Below are positions 61,095 to 64,000 of a stretch of 64,000 nucleotides of DNA, piece by piece. Numbering within the stretch: position 1 is the stretch's first letter; the number at the start of each line of letters is the position of its first letter. Made by a program: the position numbers and the translations under genes. The stretch lies in assembly GCF_030811595.1 (NCBI RefSeq), contig NZ_JAUSRB010000002.1, forward strand, positions 1,860,001-1,924,000. Direction: 5' to 3'. A model generated the notes under the pieces. It searched no databases. It worked only from the letters and a program-made list of their open reading frames with translations, and was not told where the DNA came from. Source of the DNA: Streptosporangium brasiliense (GTDB lineage: Bacteria > Actinomycetota > Actinomycetes > Streptosporangiales > Streptosporangiaceae).

Positions 61095-61949
61095 CTAGTG
61101 CCCGGCCGATACGGGGATAGATTCCCGCAGAGAGCCGATCTCGATCTGCCGCCCGTCGGCGCCGACCATCGCCACCCGCACCGCCGGATGGCGCCCGCTC
61201 AGATAGACCGCGAAGACCACGTCCGCCGGGTCCCCGGTATGGCTGCGTCCCGGATAGACGAAGAACCGCCAGCAGAGCTCCCGCCAGCTGTCGACCGGGT
61301 CCGTGCTCGACAGGAGTCCCTCGTGCGCCCGCCAGGCGGTGCTCGAACGGAGCCGGTTGAGCGCCGTCGCCGGATCCAGCGGGCGCTGCTCGCAGGGGGC
61401 ACGGTGCCGGAGCCGGGCCGCGGCCTCCTCGATCTCCGGCGAGAGGGCGGCGAGCACCAGCAGCCCGCCGGCCGCGGCCGCGATCTGGTGCCAGGTGATG
61501 CCGGCCAGTGTCGACCAGCCGGAGACCGGCGGAGCCCAGACCGTGCCCACGGCCATGGCGGTCAGCGTCATGGTGCGCCCCAGCGAGCGCAGCCCCACCG
61601 GGATGGCGCTGACCTCGCCGAAACAGCCGCAGCCCACGTCCGGGCGGCGGCGGCGCAGCTCCCACAGGACGTAGGTCGACACGGCGAAGAAGGCGGCCGT
61701 GCCCCACCGGAACAGGGGATGGCCGGTCACCGCCAGGCCGACCAGCAGGACCGCCTCCACGGCCGCGCAGCCGAGCATGGCGGGCGCGCGCCAGCGGTCG
61801 GCCACCAGCACCGCCGGCCCGAGCCTGCTCAGCGCGCCCGGCTCGGACTCGCTCACCGCGGTCCGCACCTTGGCCAGCGCGCCCGCGGCCAGCAGCGCGC
61901 CCAGCACCGGCAGTTGCGCGGCGGCGATCGTCGTCAGCATCCCTGTCAC
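61095..61949 (-). CDS. MauE/DoxX-like redox membrane protein
   Basis: 284 residues: four membrane segments with PDVGCGCFGEVSAIPVGLRS (paired Cys in the loop, typical of MauE) and a C-terminal cytosolic part of about 100 residues with ELCWRFFVYPGRSHTGDPAD. MauE-type proteins take part in electron or disulfide transfer during maturation of secreted redox proteins. GTG 61949 overlaps the preceding stop (GTGA). Its partner (61946-62896) is Cys-rich, so a substrate-carrier pair is plausible. Confidence 0.78.
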   Translation of the reverse strand: MTGMLTTIAAAQLPVLGALLAAGALAKVRTAVSESEPGALSRLGPAVLVADRWRAPAMLGCAAVEAVLLVGLAVTGHPLFRWGTAAFFAVSTYVLWELRRRRPDVGCGCFGEVSAIPVGLRSLGRTMTLTAMAVGTVWAPPVSGWSTLAGITWHQIAAAAGGLLVLAALSPEIEEAAARLRHRAPCEQRPLDPATALNRLRSSTAWRAHEGLLSSTDPVDSWRELCWRFFVYPGRSHTGDPADVVFAVYLSGRHPAVRVAMVGADGRQIEIGSLRESIPVSAGH

Positions 61950-62896
61950 CCCAATCCGACCCGGGCGTTGAAGCACCCTCTGGTCAGGTCGCCGCCGAGC
62001 TCCACGAAGGCGGTCGCCGACAGCTCCACGATCCGGCCCCGCGGGGAGGTGCCGCACTCCAGGCACCGGTCGCAGAACCGGCCGGCCAGACAGCCGCAGG
62101 CCACGACGGGCAGGACCGAGGTGCGCCCGGCGCACACGTTGCGCACGTTGAGCGTCGAGCCCAGCGCGAGGTAGGGCAGGCCCGCGCAGGACACCCCGGC
62201 GTCCTCGCAGTCGGCGTCGGAGCGCTCCAACATGGGGTAGGCCGCCCCCGACTCGTCGCAGTCGAAGGCGTCCGACCAGGTGGCGGTGCCGGAGATCCGT
62301 GACTGCACACCGCTGTAGCCGGGGGGCGGCTGCGGCACGGCCGTCCACCGGTAGGGCGGCTGCGAGGTCGCCGGCAGCCGGGCCTGGGCCACGCCGTCCT
62401 CACGGACCCCGATGGCGTCGAACAGATAGCCGGGCTCGAACTGCGGGTGCCGGACCCGCAGCCGCCCCGAGGCGCGGTAGGGGATGACGACCGTGCGCCG
62501 TCCCCGGTGCGGCCCGCAGTACAGCTCCATGGTGCGGTCCCGGGAGCCGGAGCCGATGGACTGGATCACGCCGGTGATCCGGGTGATGTCGGCCCAGATC
62601 CGGTCCACCACCCGGCCGGACCGGAGCGCCCTGATGACCACATGGGTGCCCAGCGGCAGGTCGGCCGGGGCGACGGCCTCGCCGCGCCAGGCCGTCGCCC
62701 ACGGCGCGATGACGAGCCGCTCCTCACGGCCTTCGGGGGTGTCGACGACTATCAGGTGCGGGCTGACGTCGAGGATCTCACCGGTGACCGCCTGGAGGAG
62801 CTCGCCGTCGTCGGAGACCGCCCCCGGCTCCTCCAGGGTCCGGCCGAGCGCGGCCGCGGCCAGTACGCGGCGGCGGTCAACGCTGCGGTACGGCAT
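61946..62896 (-). CDS. Cys-rich conserved hypothetical protein
   Basis: 316 residues, soluble or secreted without a signal peptide. N-terminal beta-rich half (GEILDVSPHLIVVDTPEGRE, LPLGTHVVIRALRSGRVVDR, ELYCGPHRGRRTVVIPYRAS) and a C-terminal half with many Cys: CDESG, CEDAGVSCAGLPYLALG, CGCLAGRFCDRCLECGTSP. The paired Cys suggest metal or disulfide chemistry, fitting the coupled MauE-like gene. I do not know the family. ATG 62896 with GGGGAG five bases before is chosen over GTG 62902. Confidence 0.68.
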   Translation of the reverse strand: MPYRSVDRRRVLAAAALGRTLEEPGAVSDDGELLQAVTGEILDVSPHLIVVDTPEGREERLVIAPWATAWRGEAVAPADLPLGTHVVIRALRSGRVVDRIWADITRITGVIQSIGSGSRDRTMELYCGPHRGRRTVVIPYRASGRLRVRHPQFEPGYLFDAIGVREDGVAQARLPATSQPPYRWTAVPQPPPGYSGVQSRISGTATWSDAFDCDESGAAYPMLERSDADCEDAGVSCAGLPYLALGSTLNVRNVCAGRTSVLPVVACGCLAGRFCDRCLECGTSPRGRIVELSATAFVELGGDLTRGCFNARVGLG

Positions 62897-63194
62897 CGCC
62901 ACTCCCCATGTTTCGCCGAGGTTTCCCCGTTAGCGTCACATGCCTGCCGGGGTCCCGCCGTCCGCTTGCGCCAATAACTCCGGCAGGTGTCCGACCACGT
63001 ATCAAAATTCCCATCCCTGGTGCAACGCGTTGTCCCCCACATTGGGGCAAACCCGCACCCAATGTCCCGCGGCTCGGTGATCACGGGGCTGGGCTGTTTT
63101 TGCCGTTGAGGGGATGAAATATAGGTTCCGGTTCAGCCGAATTATGGGCTCCGGCTGCGATTCTGGCCACGAGACGCACCCTGACCACGGGCTG

Positions 63195-63725
63195 GTGATC
63201 GCGGTGACCGGCGGGACCCACGAGGAGTTCCGCGAGTACGTCGTTGCTCGCGGTCCCGCGCTGCTACGCGCCGCCCACCAGCTCACCGGGCAGCCCAGCG
63301 ACGCCGAGGACCTGCTCCAGGCGGCGCTGGTCAAGACGTACCTCGCCTGGGACCGCATCCAGGACCGCGCGGCCCTGGACGCCTACGTGCGCCGGGCGAT
63401 GATCAACATCAACATCTCCTGGTGGCGGCGGCGCAAGCTGGAGGAGTATCCGTCGGAGGAGATCCCCGAACCGGTTCTGGTGGGCGGCCACGGTCACGGC
63501 TATCTGCCCGAGCGGGTGGAGCAGGCTCTGGAGCGGCTGCCGGCCCGCATGCGGGCCGCGGTCATGCTGCGCTACTACGAGGACATGACCGAACCGGAGA
63601 TCGCCAAGACTCTGGGGATCAGCGTCGGCACGGTCAAGAGCACGGTCTCGCGGGCGATGGCCAAGCTCCGCGGCGACCTCACGATCCCGGAGCAGCGGCA
63701 GATGGAGACGCAGGCCCAGCGCTAG
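63195..63725 (+). CDS. SigE family ECF sigma factor
   Basis: About 176 residues: region 2 EFREYVVARGPALLRAAHQL and AEDLLQAALVKTYLAWDRIQ, region 4 LERLPARMRAAVMLRYYEDM and PEIAKTLGISVGTVKSTVSR. The SigE family in Streptosporangiaceae has this sequence layout. Start: GTG 63195 or 63204 favoured; the frame is open to ATG 63114 but that stretch has AT-rich codons. No anti-sigma gene appears before the window edge; the following 275 bp are repeat-rich. Confidence 0.85.
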   Translation: MIAVTGGTHEEFREYVVARGPALLRAAHQLTGQPSDAEDLLQAALVKTYLAWDRIQDRAALDAYVRRAMININISWWRRRKLEEYPSEEIPEPVLVGGHGHGYLPERVEQALERLPARMRAAVMLRYYEDMTEPEIAKTLGISVGTVKSTVSRAMAKLRGDLTIPEQRQMETQAQR

Positions 63726-63748
63726 ATCCGCGGGTGCCGCGCGACGGC

Positions 63749-63806
63749 GGACGGGGACTTCCCCTGCCCGAGGGCGGATCGGACGGGGACTTCCCCTGCC
63801 CGAGGG
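63749..63806. repeat. 26-bp direct repeat pair in the right-edge spacer
   Basis: GGACGGGGACTTCCCCTGCC and six more bases at 63749-63774, repeated at 63781-63806; a related CCGGACGCTGTG recurs three times at 63917-63978. Nothing else is supported up to 64000. Confidence 0.65.
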
Positions 63807-64000
63807 GGATGAGGGAGCCTCTCCGCCCGACGGTGGCCGAGAGGAGCTCCCGTCATCCAGCGGCCGAGGGGAACTCTTGCTCATCCGGCGTCGTCCGGAC
63901 GGGGGCTCCCGTCGGCCGGACGCTGTGCGCCCTCTCCCATCCGACCGCTGTGCGCCTTCCGTCATCCGGACGCTGTGAGCTCCGCCCCCGCCGTAGCGCA

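Noticed and set aside
61051-61707. Reverse frame overlapping the MauE-like gene
   Set aside because: Gly/Arg-rich shadow in another frame of a gene with clear membrane segments.

Overview
The window is high-GC, gene-dense DNA from a filamentous actinomycete. Frequent GTG starts, leaderless TAnnnT promoters, a proteasome activator (Bpa), an FhaA scaffold protein, MptB-type mannosyltransferases and a spore-associated secreted protein all fit. The gene mix points to the Streptosporangiaceae (Streptosporangium, Nonomuraea and relatives); this is an inference, not a demonstrated identity. fhaA at the left edge, pheA/serS, and a parS-like palindrome at 56286-56301 suggest a chromosomal position not far from the replication origin.

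Layout. 1-5.8 kb: start of fhaA, tRNA-Leu(CAG), a translationally coupled pair of CNNM/CBS membrane proteins, an LCP cell-wall ligase and a GPP34 protein. 5.9-9.9 kb: DM13 protein, then thiamine salvage (TenA, a rhodanese, a TPP riboswitch driving an NCS1 permease) and Ogt. 10-16.8 kb: signalling (PAS-GAF-PAS histidine kinase, RsbW-like ATPase, OmpR-type two-component pair, STAS protein) with a YidC-type insertase cluster between. 16.8-23 kb: polyprenol-linked glycosyltransferases (GT2, MptB-like, GT87) and a large phosphatase-like membrane protein. 23-33.4 kb: pheA, serS, a TetR/FAD-monooxygenase pair with an operator array, a cold-shock protein, HAD hydrolase, Bpa, quinone oxidoreductase, and a ParA-like ATPase with a long octapeptide-repeat region.

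33.5-44.0 kb is a degenerate genomic island. It starts at an intact tRNA-Ser(TGA). Two 3'-end copies of that tRNA lie at 42212-42271 and 43964-44021, so the locus looks like an accretion of several tRNA-targeted integrations. Inside are a frameshifted tyrosine integrase next to a second tRNA 3' remnant, three families of dispersed repeats, an aldo/keto reductase with a MerR-type promoter, and many small orphan proteins.

44.1-64 kb: DNA-glycosylase-like protein, SapA-like secreted protein, an ECF sigma/CU044_5270 pair, a GIY-YIG-like protein and a toxin-antitoxin locus. The PIN-toxin gene there is split by a 1586-bp IS5-type element that carries a passenger gene (DUF6461) as well as its transposase; removing the element and one 5-bp target duplication restores the toxin frame exactly. 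Then follow a CadD-like transporter, a PrsW protease, a TIGR03943/permease pair, a NUDIX-NYN fusion, a DUF4328-VOC fusion, an M15 peptidase, an ATPase, a MauE/Cys-rich two-gene unit and a SigE-family sigma factor.

No CRISPR array, intact prophage or large biosynthetic cluster is visible. All family names are by reading the translated sequence; no database search was run.
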